Shown in pieces: positions 54,284 to 62,665 of a DNA stretch of 64,000 nt. The position numbers and the translations under genes were made by a program. Positions within the stretch are counted from its first letter, which is position 1, and every line of letters begins with the position of its first letter. Source of the stretch: G963665215 sp963665215 (GTDB lineage: Bacteria; Chloroflexota; Dehalococcoidia; Lucifugimonadales; CAUZJF01); contig CAXXWW010000008.1 of the NCBI GenBank assembly GCA_963665215.2, positions 186,001-250,000 on the forward strand. Direction: 5' to 3'. A model generated the notes under the pieces. It searched no databases, was not told the origin of the DNA, and saw nothing but the letters and a program-made list of their open reading frames with translations.

Positions 54284-54754
54284 TCACTCTTCCAGAGCGT
54301 CGAAGGCCGAGTTGATCTGCTCCAGACGGAAGCGTCTGGTGACCAGCTCGTCCAGCTTCAGCTTGCCCGCCTTGTAGAGGCTTGGCAGCCTGGGGATGTC
54401 GATGTGCGGCCTGGCGCTCCCCAGGTATGAGCCCATGACCGTCTTCTCGTAGAAGAGCGGCCCTGCTGGCACATCCCACACCGGCCGCAGCCCGGCTTCC
54501 ATGTGAGGACTACGTGGTCGCCGGGCCTCACGCTGGTGAGCCTCCACGACGCCGGAGGCCTCGTGGCCGAGCACAATGGGGAGGGTGATGTTGGTCCAAT
54601 CGCCCTTGACCACATGCCAGTCAGAGCGGCACACGCCTGCAGCCATCACCTTCACCATCACCATCACCATCACCTCACCGGCCCCCGGCTCACTCAGGTC
54701 CAGCTCCTCGACTACCAGCGGCCACCGCGTTTCATAAAGCACCGCTGCCTTCAT
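54284..54754 (-). pseudogene. Remnant of a zinc-dependent alcohol dehydrogenase
   Basis: 156 codons holding the two ends of a medium-chain dehydrogenase. N-terminal MKAAVLYETRWPLVVEELDL, CRSDWHVVKGDW and LPIVLGHEASGVVEA are classic; the structural zinc segment (VRPGDHVVLTWKPGCGRCGM) follows in another frame; then the C-terminal FYEKTVMGSYLGSARPHIDI and RFRLEQINSAFDALEE. About 200 residues, including the cofactor domain, are missing, and two frame changes surround the deletion. The segment GEVMVMVMVKVMAAG includes an expanded GTGATG repeat where the family has GEVLVKV. Confidence 0.88.
54649..54675 (+). repeat. CATCAC microsatellite in the dehydrogenase remnant
   Basis: CACCTTCACCATCACCATCA continuing with CCATCACC, a hexamer repeat that encodes VMVMVM on the minus strand. 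Confidence 0.7.
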
Positions 54755-55166
54755 AGCAGATGAGCTCCCTGTCTCGGCATATCACCGCACCTCCAGCCGG
54801 TGACGCGCCCAGACCGGTGCGGGAACGGGACGCCAGGCTGCGAGGGCACATCGGGGCCAATCCGCCCGGCCAAATCCATAGCTGCCTTGTGGGGTCCGAA
54901 CCGCGCTGGACCTCAGACCTCTGGGGACTCCTGTGGCCCTGTGCCAGGCGAAGCGCCATGCACCGACGTCAGACAAGTGAGGGGGTATACCCGGCTGCTA
55001 CCGGCCCGGCGGGCTATGCCCTAGTGCATGATCAGGAGACGAATTAAGGAATAGGGTGCCGACGCCTCAGGCGGGCCTGGGTAGGGGCAGGTTTCAAACC
55101 TGCCCCTACTGTACGGTTTCGTCGTGGGCGCGTAACACGTTCCCCAACACCTTGTCTGGCGTCGCA
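54755..55166. other. Noncoding region with near-perfect palindrome
   Basis: About 410 bases. Open frames on both strands (for example 54760-55047 plus) show no family resemblance. It holds the palindrome listed next. Confidence 0.45.
55081..55109. repeat. 14-bp perfect palindrome with one-base spacer
   Basis: GTAGGGGCAGGTTT-C-AAACCTGCCCCTAC. It lies 58 bases beyond the speH stop (minus strand), so it could end speH transcription, but palindromes of this GTAGGGG...CCCCTAC form also occur as dispersed repeats in many genomes, and no T tract follows. Confidence 0.75.
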
Positions 55167-55538
55167 CTAGGTAGCCGAGGCGGCGCGCTCCGTCATCACA
55201 CCGCGCGGCAGCTCCGTGTACTTCGGCTGGGAGCACTCAAGACGCTCAATTATGAGGTCGGCCGCCTTCTTGAGCTTGAGCACACCGCCGCAGGTGAACA
55301 TGTCAAAAGCGGCGTAGCCGTGCTCGGGCCAAGTATGTATCAGCAGATGAGACTCGGCGATTGACAGGACACCGGTCACTCCGACGGGGTCAAACTTGTG
55401 GAAGCTCTCTCCGACTATGGTGACTCCTGCTTCGCAGGCGGAGTCTATCATCGCCTGCCTTATAAACGCGACGTCGTCAAGGAGTTTCGAGTTGCACTCG
55501 TACAGATCGACGAGTAGGTGCGAGCCAAGCGGATTCAA
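55167..55538 (-). CDS. speH: S-adenosylmethionine decarboxylase proenzyme
   Basis: 123 residues, the short SpeH type. The self-cleavage serine is in SIAESHLLIHTWPEHGYAAF at residue 63, with the conserved His and Cys (FDMFTCGG). Cleavage creates the pyruvoyl cofactor; the product, decarboxylated SAM, supplies aminopropyl groups for spermidine. TTG start at 55538 with AAGGAGACGAGG upstream. No other polyamine gene is nearby. Confidence 0.95.
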   Translation of the reverse strand: MNPLGSHLLVDLYECNSKLLDDVAFIRQAMIDSACEAGVTIVGESFHKFDPVGVTGVLSIAESHLLIHTWPEHGYAAFDMFTCGGVLKLKKAADLIIERLECSQPKYTELPRGVMTERAASAT

Positions 55539-56361
55539 TAACCTCGTCTCCTTATTCCAGGTCAGTCAACATGCGTGGGTTGTAGGAGCCTTGAGAGCCG
55601 GGAGAGGCTGTCGCCACGGGGGGCGGCGGGCGGCCCGGTACACAAGATACCGCAAAGGCGGTACGGCGGTCAATTGGGTTGTCGGGGCCGGCGCCGGGCC
55701 CTTCTAAATTCTTGGTGGGCCTAATTGGCGTGTTGACCGCAGCTGCCTCGGACTAAGTTCACGTCGATTGGGGCGGTACCACTGCACGTTGACCGGCGGG
55801 GGCCAGGCTTGACGGCGGGCGCAGGTGGGCACATAATCCTTCTGGACTAGCAGGCTGATCCGCTGGCGGCGAATGTGGTGTGCAGATGGGCGAAGCCCCG
55901 GCGCCGTCCTGAGCTTGCCGAAGGGCCGGGAGTCCGAGAGCCTGCCCTGAGCCTTGTCGAAGGGGTGTCCCTCAAATATAATTTCTCCCCCCTTCCTGGT
56001 CAGAGCCTGTCCTGAGTCTATCGAAGGAAAGCGGGCTAGAGGGATGGTCGCAAGGGGTTGTCAGCACCCTGCTAGTGCCCTTCCCACCAGCGCCCCTAGT
56101 TTCCTGAGTCAGAAGAACCTTCAAAAGGTCGTGGCCCCCTCTCGGGGAACTCGGGACACGGGTTCGACAGGCCCCCTCGATACGGGCGGGCGCCTGGCCG
56201 GGGTGGGCGGGAGCAATGGGGAGCCGCAGCCGATATTCCCGCGTAGCCCGCAGGGGCGTATCGAGGGGTTGGTCCGGCGCCTTCGGTCCCACTCAGGGCA
56301 AGCGCCTCGAATCAATGCAGCGAGTTTAAAAGACGGGACACTGGAGCAGCTAAGCTCAATC
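55539..56361. other. Long noncoding region rich in dispersed repeats
   Basis: About 820 bases with no recognised gene. It contains the 110-base repeat unit at 55855-55985, a further core CCTGTCCTGAGTCTATCGAAGG at about 56008-56029 (shown over two pieces), and GGTTCGACAGGCCCCCTCGA near 56161. The plus-strand frame from 55954 that runs through it is a read-through of repeat sequence into the cytochrome gene. Confidence 0.5.
55855..55985 (+). repeat. Long dispersed-repeat copy (about 110-130 bases)
   Basis: Shares blocks with 51395-51510 in the same order: GGCGAAGCCCCGGCGCC, CCTGAGCTTGCCGAAGG, GCCTGCCCTGAGCCTTGTCG, and CCCTCAAATA before a TTCTCCCC end. Confidence 0.65.
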
Positions 56362-56877
56362 ATGCGCCACATAAGCTGGAAGACGACTCCTACGAAACTG
56401 CGAATGGCGCTTTTATCTATTGGCCTGACCCTTGTAGCCCTAGCCGCGGTATGTGCCACCCCTTCGCCGCCGACCCTCACGGTTGGGCTCTCGTCACCAC
56501 CGCCACCACCTGCGGCGTCTGCGGACATTGTCCAACAAGTCGCCATGATTCTGGACGTGGTCGTCACACCAACTCCGCCTCTTTGTCCTCCCGGTGCGCC
56601 GGCGGGGTGTCAGACAGCCGACCAGCGGGGTTGCCTAGCCTGCCATACTACAGACGGCACGGCGCTGATAGGCCCGACCTGGAAAGGCCTGTTCGGCAGG
56701 ACCGAGGAGCTCGAAGGCGGCGGCACCGTGACGGTGGATGACGCGTACCTCCAGGAGTCTATCAAGGACCCGGGAGCCAAGGTGGTAAAGGGGTTCACCA
56801 CGATTCTCATGCCTCCGCTCACCCTCTCTGAGGACGACGTAAAGGCGATCATCGACTACATCAAGACTTTGGAGTAG
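56362..56877 (+). CDS. Membrane-anchored or secreted c-type cytochrome
   Basis: 171 residues. An N-terminal hydrophobic segment (LLSIGLTLVALAAVC, residues 18-31) acts as signal or anchor, followed by a Pro-rich linker and a cytochrome c domain: heme motif CLACH at 91-95, TWKGLFGRTEEL, and the axial Met in TTILMPPLTLSEDD. The fold resembles the cytochrome c domain fused to subunit II of caa3-type oxidases, but no oxidase gene is here. It probably transfers electrons outside the membrane. ATG at 56362 is chosen; an ATG at 56404 is possible. Confidence 0.85.
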   Translation: MRHISWKTTPTKLRMALLSIGLTLVALAAVCATPSPPTLTVGLSSPPPPPAASADIVQQVAMILDVVVTPTPPLCPPGAPAGCQTADQRGCLACHTTDGTALIGPTWKGLFGRTEELEGGGTVTVDDAYLQESIKDPGAKVVKGFTTILMPPLTLSEDDVKAIIDYIKTLE

Positions 56878-57117
56878 CAGCCGGGGCAGCCAGCGAATAG
56901 CACACTATTTCCTTGCGCATGCCGTGCGGGCCCTGGCTGGGCTGCCACCTGATAAAGCTGCTGAGAAAGCCGAAGGACAGGGACGCAGGGCAGGTGCGTT
57001 CATTGGGGTGGGCGGGCAACTCTCACGGCCACAAGGCGCAATCCCGCCTTTCAGGGCCTCCGCAGGGCCGCTCTATCCCAAATCCGTAACGGGCAATCTG
57101 ACGCGGAGGGAAGCGCC

Positions 57118-58209
57118 TTGGCCACTCAGAACCAAAAGTTCCTGGTCTACATCGGCACGCTGGGAGACGGGGCCCGGGATGCCATCTTCGTCTATCTTTT
57201 CGACACGTCCACGGGGGCGATGGAGCACCTCAGCACAACGACGGGCCTGAAGCATCCCTCTTTCCAGACGATCAGCCCTGGAGGGCGACACCTGTACTCG
57301 GTGGGCCAGATCGACGACGCTTCGGGCCGACCGGACGGCGCCGTCCACGCGTTCTCGATCGACCCGGCTACAGGTGAGCTGGCCAAGCTCAATCACCAGT
57401 CGTCCAGGGGCGTGGGCCCCTGTCGCGTGAGCGTCGACCTAACGGGGCGGTACGTCCTCGTGGCCAACTACGGCAGCGGCAGCGTGGCGATGCTTCCGAT
57501 TCAGGATGACGGGTCGCTCGGCGAGGCGGTCGACTTCGTTCAGCATCAGGGCTCCGGCGTCAATCCCGCCCGGCAGGAGGGGCCGCACGCCCATTCGATC
57601 GTGCTGGACCCTGCCAACCGGTACGCCTTCGCACCCGATCTGGGGCTGGACAAGATCCTGATCTATCAGCTCGATCTAGACCGGGGCAGGCTGGTCCCCA
57701 ACGATCAGCCGTGGGGTCGGACCGTGCCCGGGGCGGGGCCGCGCCACTTCGACTTCCATCCGACCCGGAAGTACGCGTATGTGATCAACGAGTTGGACTC
57801 GACCTTCACGGCGTATCGGTACGACGAGTCCAGTGGTGCGTTAAGAGAGCTCCAGTCGATCTCGACCCTTCCCGAGGAATTCGCCGGGACGAACTACTGC
57901 GCGGACGTTCACGTCCACCCGTCGGGTAGGTTCATTTACGGCTCCAACCGGGGGCACGACAGCATTGTGGTGTGCGGGATCGATCAAGCGACCGGGGAGC
58001 TCACATACATCGATTGCGAGTCTACGCAAGGAAGCACGCCCCGCAATTTCGCACTCGATCCGACCGGCGCCTTCTTGCTGGCGGCCAACCAGGACAGTGA
58101 TACAGTCGTGACGTTCCGGATCGCCCAGGAGACCGGCAGGCTGGAGCCCACGGGATTCGTGGCCGAGGTGCCGGCGCCGGTCTGCCTAAAGCTCATTCCG
58201 GCGCCGTGA
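57118..58209 (+). CDS. Lactonase family beta-propeller protein (6-phosphogluconolactonase-like)
   Basis: 363 residues of seven-bladed propeller repeats: FVYLFDTSTGAMEHL, HAFSIDPATGELAKL, GVGPCRVSVDLTGRYVLVAN, GPHAHSIVLDPANRYAFAPD, GAGPRHFDFHPTRKYAYVIN, NYCADVHVHPSGRFIYGSNR and STPRNFALDPTGAFLLAANQ. This is the lactonase_7 (Pgl/YbhE) family, which opens sugar lactones. TTG start at 57118 with GGAGGGAAG upstream; MATQNQKF follows. Precedes the SDR, MLE and amidohydrolase genes, fitting a sugar acid route. Confidence 0.92.
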   Translation: MATQNQKFLVYIGTLGDGARDAIFVYLFDTSTGAMEHLSTTTGLKHPSFQTISPGGRHLYSVGQIDDASGRPDGAVHAFSIDPATGELAKLNHQSSRGVGPCRVSVDLTGRYVLVANYGSGSVAMLPIQDDGSLGEAVDFVQHQGSGVNPARQEGPHAHSIVLDPANRYAFAPDLGLDKILIYQLDLDRGRLVPNDQPWGRTVPGAGPRHFDFHPTRKYAYVINELDSTFTAYRYDESSGALRELQSISTLPEEFAGTNYCADVHVHPSGRFIYGSNRGHDSIVVCGIDQATGELTYIDCESTQGSTPRNFALDPTGAFLLAANQDSDTVVTFRIAQETGRLEPTGFVAEVPAPVCLKLIPAP

Positions 58210-58405
58210 TCGATGACATGGCTGTGCCGAGGGGCGTAGCCCCGTGGTCCGTCCCTTCGCTGATGGTTCGATAAACTCACCATTTACTGAGGGCAGACTT
58301 TCTAGGAGCCTGCCGAAGGGCCGGTCCGCCCGCCTATGGCGGGATGATGCCTTGCCCCTAGCACCGTCGAAGGAGCGTCCCTCGGCTATACTCAGGAGGT
58401 AAATT
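58210..58405 (+). repeat. Dispersed-repeat fragments
   Basis: Includes ATGGTTCGATAAACTCACCA, GCCTGCCGAAGGGCCGG and CACCGTCGAAGGAGC, degenerate cores of the interspersed family. The SDR ribosome site CAGGAGG is at its end. Confidence 0.5.
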
Positions 58406-59191
58406 ATGGCCGGCAGACTCGAGGGTAAGGTCGCGCTGATTACCGGCGGGGCCAGCGGTATGGGCGAGGCCCAGGCACGGCACTTCAGCAGCGAAGGCGC
58501 CGCCGTGATGATCGCGGACCTTCAGGCCGAAAAGGGCGAGACCGTGGCGTCCGAGATCGGCGCGGCCGGAGGAGACGCCGCATTCGCCCATCTTGACGTG
58601 CGCGACTGGGACCAGTGGCAGGCGGTGGCCGCCCACACCGAAGCGCGATTCGGGAGGCTGGACATCCTCTGCAACAACGCGGGCACCAACCGGCGTGTAG
58701 GGTTCATGGAGCTGACCGTCGATGAGTACAGGAACACTGTCGACGTCAACCTCAACGGCACTTATCTAGGCTGTCGGGCGGTCAAGGACGCTATGAAGCG
58801 CGCAGGGGGCGGGGCGATACTCAATATCGGCTCGATGGCTTCGCTGAGGCACAGGAGCAGCACGGGCTACACCGTGAGCAAGACCGCCATCCTCGCCCTC
58901 ACCAAGAACGTCGCGTGGCATTTCGCGCCGGACGGGACACGCTGCAACGTGATCTGCCCCGGCAACGTCGACACGCCCTTTGTCCGCGACGACAAGGAGC
59001 ACAGCCACAACGACTGGTCGACATCCATCGACAATCCCGAGAACTACGAGCGGCGACGCGAGGGGATTCCCCTCGGGCGGTTCCAGACCGGGGAAGACGT
59101 CGCGAAGGCGGCCCTCTTCCTCTGCTCCGACGATGCGGACCAGATCACCGGCGCGGTCCTGACAGTCGACGGCGGCTCCGCGCTGCTCTAG
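58406..59191 (+). CDS. Short-chain dehydrogenase/reductase
   Basis: 261 residues, classical SDR. Cofactor motif TGGASGMGEAQAR near residue 14, ILCNNAG near 88, catalytic Ser (LNIGSMASLRHRSS) and YTVSK near 154, and a C-terminal VLTVDGGSALL. In the non-phosphorylative L-fucose-type pathway an SDR oxidises the 2-keto-3-deoxy sugar acid or the sugar itself; its exact substrate here is unknown. ATG at 58406 after CAGGAGGTAAATT. It is followed 39 bases later by the MLE-family gene. Confidence 0.95.
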   Translation: MAGRLEGKVALITGGASGMGEAQARHFSSEGAAVMIADLQAEKGETVASEIGAAGGDAAFAHLDVRDWDQWQAVAAHTEARFGRLDILCNNAGTNRRVGFMELTVDEYRNTVDVNLNGTYLGCRAVKDAMKRAGGGAILNIGSMASLRHRSSTGYTVSKTAILALTKNVAWHFAPDGTRCNVICPGNVDTPFVRDDKEHSHNDWSTSIDNPENYERRREGIPLGRFQTGEDVAKAALFLCSDDADQITGAVLTVDGGSALL

Positions 59192-59230
59192 CGGCGGCGG
59201 ACGGCAGTACAGGGCGGTAGGAGAGGCGCA

Positions 59231-60343
59231 TTGAAGATTGAGGCGATCGAAACTCACATAATCCAAGAGTGGCTCGTGGTCAGGGTGCACACGGATAACG
59301 GCCTCAGCGGCATAGGCGAGGCTACATTCTGGGCCCATCCCAGCGCCACCGCGGACGTGGTGGACAAGTTCAGCAAGTACCTGGTGGGCAAAGACCCGCT
59401 GAAGCGCGGCTACCACTGGCTTTACCTGTACCGCAGCGCCAGCTTTCGAGGCGCTTCAATTTGCGCCGCGCTCAGCGCCATCGACGTGGCCCTCTGGGAC
59501 ATAGCGGGCAAACACTATGGAGCCCCCGTCCACACGCTGCTGGGCGGAAAGCACCGGGACAGGATAAGAATGCTGGCCATTTGCGCGGCCGACACCGTCG
59601 AGCACGCCGTGGCATCGACGACCGCGGCGGCAAGGGAGGGCCACACCGCCGTCAAGATAACGCCCTTTCCACTAGACTTCGCCCGCCTCAGTCACGCACG
59701 CCTGATCAAGGAAGCAGTAGACAGGACCGCCGCCGTCCGAGAGGCCGTCGGCCCCGACGTGGACATCGGGCTGGAGATCCACCGAAATCTCACGCCGGGG
59801 GTGGCTATAGCCCTGGCGAAGAAGCTGGAGCCCTTCGACATCCTGTTCTACGAGGACCCCGTTCAGCCGGACAGCATCGACTCGATGGCGGAGGTTGCGA
59901 GCAAGGTCACGGTGCCCATTGCCACCGGGGAGCGCCACCTCTCGATATACGAGTTCAAGGAGTTCTTGCAGCGGCGGGCCGCGAACGACCTGAAGCTTGA
60001 CGTTGGCCTGCAGGGAGGTTTCAGCCAGTGCATCAAGGCCGCTGGCATGGCGGAGGCCTACCATGCCACAGTGTCCCCACACAACGCGAGGGGCCCTGTG
60101 TTGCTGGCCGCTCACGTCCAGCTTTGCGCCGCCATTCCAAATTTCCTTGTGCTGGAGTACCGCTCGGACCCGAAAGACGACATGGTCACGAGCCCCCTAC
60201 GCGTCGAAAACGGCTACATCAAGGTGCCCGACACGCCCGGCATCGGCGTGGAGTTCAACGAAGAGGCGCCGGCTAAATACCCGTTCATCCCGAAGGACAT
60301 CAGCACCGCCACGCGTGCAGACGGGTCCGTTGGCTACGCCTGA
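59231..60343 (+). CDS. Mandelate racemase/muconate lactonizing enzyme family (enolase superfamily)
   Basis: 370 residues. An N-terminal capping domain (DNGLSGIGEATFW) and a barrel with AALSAIDVALWDIAGKHYGAPV. Metal ligands appear in DIGLEIHRNL (usually D-x-N-x), LFYEDPVQPD and PIATGERHLSIYEF; the catalytic His is likely in VSPHNARGPVL. This combination is typical of sugar-acid dehydratases such as galactonate or fuconate dehydratase. TTG start at 59231 with AGGAGAGGCGC upstream. It is in line with the SDR and amidohydrolase genes. Confidence 0.93.
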   Translation: MKIEAIETHIIQEWLVVRVHTDNGLSGIGEATFWAHPSATADVVDKFSKYLVGKDPLKRGYHWLYLYRSASFRGASICAALSAIDVALWDIAGKHYGAPVHTLLGGKHRDRIRMLAICAADTVEHAVASTTAAAREGHTAVKITPFPLDFARLSHARLIKEAVDRTAAVREAVGPDVDIGLEIHRNLTPGVAIALAKKLEPFDILFYEDPVQPDSIDSMAEVASKVTVPIATGERHLSIYEFKEFLQRRAANDLKLDVGLQGGFSQCIKAAGMAEAYHATVSPHNARGPVLLAAHVQLCAAIPNFLVLEYRSDPKDDMVTSPLRVENGYIKVPDTPGIGVEFNEEAPAKYPFIPKDISTATRADGSVGYA

Positions 60344-60547
60344 TTCCCCTCACAGAGACTGCGTGAAGAACGATATGGGCGCTTGGCCTGTGAAGAATCC
60401 GAGCATCGCGCTGAAACCATCGCCGTCCCAACGTGTCGCAAGTCAGTCCGCATTGTCCCTGCAGGCCGGTCGACTGCGTATTCGGCGGCCATTCCGCGGC
60501 GTTGCTCGAGCGCGCGCAGGTGCTTAGAGAGTGAGCTTGCCGTAAGT

Positions 60548-61366
60548 ATGATTATCGATACCCACACCCACTTTGGAGACCCTTCCCGCCCGAACGGTCT
60601 TTTGTACCGCACTGCGATGCCCGAGGCGTACAAGGCCCTCGCCATGCCCGAGGGGGTCACCGGCACGGTGGTGGTGGAGGCCAGGCTTGGCATCGACGAG
60701 GTCCGGTGGACGCTGGACCTGGCGGCCACCGACCCCTTCATCGTGGGGTTCGTGGCGGACATTGACCCGTACTCGCAAGACTTCGCACGGCACCTTGGCC
60801 GCGCCGCGGAAAATTCAATTCTCAGCGGCATCCGCGTGCACACCCTGGAACACGGCAGCGCCGAGATGCTTAGCCGTTTTCTTGAGAGCATGGAGCACCT
60901 TGCGGCCCGGGACCTGGAGCTGGACGTGCACGTAGGGTCCGATGAGTTCGAGCCCCTGTTCGACCTTGCCCAGCGCCTGCCCGATCTTCGAATGGTGATC
61001 AACCACATCGGACAGGGCCGGCCGATCACCGGCGAGGCGGCCAATCCGAGGTGGGCCGAGCGTATGCGGATAGCCGCGCGGTTCTCGGGGGTCTACTGCA
61101 AGGTCTCCGCTCTTGTCCAGATGACCGAGGTGCAACCGGCGCCAGCCGACGTGGAGTTCTACAGGCCGACGCTCGACGTGCTGTGGGACGCCTTCGGTGA
61201 GGACCGGCTTATATACGGGAGCAACTGGCCTCAGATAGAGGCGGTCAGCGACTTCGCTACGGCCCAGCGCATCGTCGCCTCATATTTTGAGAGCAAGGGC
61301 GGCGAAGCCGGCGAAAAATTCTTCTGGAAGAACGCCAAGGCCGCGTACGGGTATGTCGAGCGGTGA
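60548..61366 (+). CDS. Amidohydrolase family protein (fuconolactonase-type, COG3618-like)
   Basis: 272 residues of the amidohydrolase-2 TIM barrel: DTHTHFGDPSRP near residue 4, DLELDVHVGSDEF near 125, LRMVINHIGQGRP near 150, YCKVSAL near 180 and IYGSNWPQIEAVSDF near 225 with the final Asp position replaced by Asn in GSNWP, as in this subfamily. Members include L-fucono-1,5-lactonase. ATG at 60548 (MIIDTHTHF); upstream frame lacks coding character. About 200 bases follow the MLE gene. Confidence 0.9.
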   Translation: MIIDTHTHFGDPSRPNGLLYRTAMPEAYKALAMPEGVTGTVVVEARLGIDEVRWTLDLAATDPFIVGFVADIDPYSQDFARHLGRAAENSILSGIRVHTLEHGSAEMLSRFLESMEHLAARDLELDVHVGSDEFEPLFDLAQRLPDLRMVINHIGQGRPITGEAANPRWAERMRIAARFSGVYCKVSALVQMTEVQPAPADVEFYRPTLDVLWDAFGEDRLIYGSNWPQIEAVSDFATAQRIVASYFESKGGEAGEKFFWKNAKAAYGYVER

Positions 61367-61454
61367 CGGGTGGCCCTTGGGCGTCGGCCTCACTGCCCGC
61401 GAGACCGGCGCATGCACCGTAAGATTCGGTTCGACGGTGTTGCCTATATTCACG

Positions 61455-61460
61455 TATAAT
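61455..61460 (+). promoter_or_regulatory. Predicted -10 element for the 61512 gene
   Basis: A perfect TATAAT. The best -35-like hexamer, TTCGAC at 61430-61435, is 19 bases away, so the promoter is plausible but not ideal. The transcript would start near 61467, about 45 bases before the ATG. Confidence 0.4.
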
Positions 61461-61511
61461 TGCGCAGTGCCGCCGACGTGCGGACCGAAAGCAACAGGAG
61501 GGAGACTGACC

Positions 61512-61862
61512 ATGGGTGATCTCGTCGGTGTCATCAAAGAGCTTCGAGAGGGGGAGAAGGTTAGCTTCGATAGCAAGGCGGTAGCGCCGATCGTCCTTGT
61601 CAAAGAGGTGGATACGAAGGGGCTGATCCGGAGGTCTCCGAGAGAGGTCCCAACGGCCTTGATGTACGCGAACCTGTACGTCACAAATGAGCGACTACTT
61701 TTCCTCGTCTTCTACCAGATGAAAGCGGAGGACTCCAAGAAGGGCAGCATGCAGGTCCGCCTTTCCGAGATCACCAGCACGTGGTTCGCAATCCCTATCG
61801 AGTCCATTCAGCGGATCGAGGCGAGGAGCCTTGATCCGCGTAAGTCAAAGGATGTCCGGTAG
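61512..61862 (+). CDS. Hypothetical protein, possibly truncated by an in-frame TAG
   Basis: 116 residues from an ATG preceded by GGAGGGAGACTGACC. Predicted mostly beta strands: VLVKEVDTKGLI, LMYANLYVTNERLLFLVFYQ (a pattern seen in PH/GRAM-like domains: L.vTn.rl.f), SMQVRLSEITSTWFAIPIES and IQRIEARS. The frame ends at a TAG (61860-61862), but the same frame remains open to 62249 and looks protein-like (FLQKRGEADIVDRTGVEIVY). So this may be the N-terminal part of one 245-residue gene. Function unknown. Confidence 0.65.
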   Translation: MGDLVGVIKELREGEKVSFDSKAVAPIVLVKEVDTKGLIRRSPREVPTALMYANLYVTNERLLFLVFYQMKAEDSKKGSMQVRLSEITSTWFAIPIESIQRIEARSLDPRKSKDVR

Positions 61863-62249
61863 TTCCTCCAGAAAAGGGGGGAGGCAGACATTGTCGACCG
61901 GACCGGAGTAGAGATTGTCTACGGAGGGCGCGAGTTGACAGACGATGATCGAGAATTCATGCAATCGCTGCTCCACATGGGCGCCCTGCAGCGCTTGACA
62001 ACTCGGGCGGAAGGCGTATCCGACAAGCTGTTCATCGGGACCGCCCAGGCGTCTTTGATCGCCTCTTCCGTCCAAGCCGCGATGGGTCTCCAGACATCTC
62101 TAGAGTCGTCGGCGGCGATGGCGACCCAGCAGTTCAGCCTCTTGGACCCCAGTGCGCAGCAGGCCGCGCCCGGGGGAGAACAGAAAGAGGCGGGGTCGCA
62201 GCCGGGACTTCCCGCCGACAACACGCCCGGGGCCGAGGACCAGAGCTAG
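61863..62249 (+). CDS. Continuation of the 61512 frame, or separate small protein from TTG 61935
   Basis: In frame with the preceding gene after its TAG. It reads VDRTGVEIVYGGRELTDDDR, LLHMGALQRLTTRAEG and then a Gly/Pro/Ala-rich tail. A TTG at 61935 has GGAGGG 7 bases upstream and would give a 104-residue protein on its own. Reading from 61863 as part of a single gene (tag codon mutated from, for example, GAG or CAG) is equally possible. No family is recognised. Confidence 0.5.
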   Translation, partial: FLQKRGEADIVDRTGVEIVYGGRELTDDDREFMQSLLHMGALQRLTTRAEGVSDKLFIGTAQASLIASSVQAAMGLQTSLESSAAMATQQFSLLDPSAQQAAPGGEQKEAGSQPGLPADNTPGAEDQS

Positions 62250-62300
62250 CCGCGGAGGCAAACAGCTCTCAGCTGCCGGCGAGCGCCGGAGCGGCCCGGC

Positions 62301-62591
62301 CTACTTGCTCATGATTTCGTAGACCCTGATGCTCGCGATCATCGGACAGTCTTTGGCAATCTGCTCTGCCTCATCAAGGTCCTCAGCATGCAGGACGGAG
62401 TAGCCGGTGATGGAATCCGGTCCCATCGGGAGATCCCTGGTTCCGGAGTGTGAGATCTCTCGCCCGCCAGGGAAACGGCCACCGCCGTCAGCAATCTTGT
62501 CGGCGATCGACTCGAACCACTTGCCCCAGGCACCCATGATTTCCGGGGTGGGCATTTCGAATCCGTAATGCAGAAACAGAAACTTCTTCAC
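62301..62591 (-). CDS. YCII-related (DGPF-type) domain protein
   Basis: 96 residues. The ferredoxin-like YCII fold is suggested by MKKFLFLHYGFEMPTPEIMG, GRFPGGREISHSGTRDLPMG and GYSVLHAEDLDEAEQIAKDC, ending SIRVYEIMSK. Family members are small, often near sigma factors, with unknown or lyase-like function; conserved His-Asp pairs are not clear here. GTG start at 62591 with AAGGAGAGCGGA upstream. The neighbouring IS1380 copy begins 75 bases further on. Confidence 0.85.
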   Translation of the reverse strand: MKKFLFLHYGFEMPTPEIMGAWGKWFESIADKIADGGGRFPGGREISHSGTRDLPMGPDSITGYSVLHAEDLDEAEQIAKDCPMIASIRVYEIMSK

Positions 62592-62665
62592 TCCGCTCTC
62601 CTTGTCGTTGGGTTGTTCTATCGGTCTTTCATCCGCCGCTCGCGTAATTACTAGCTTACCGTAAG

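Noticed and set aside
54760..55047. 95-codon ORF on the plus strand
   Set aside because: Composition is of the GC-rich shadow type and no motif was recognised.
55954..56361. A 136-codon N-terminal extension of the cytochrome c
   Set aside because: The extension runs through dispersed-repeat sequence with no signal peptide; the ATG at 56362 is followed by a proper hydrophobic segment.
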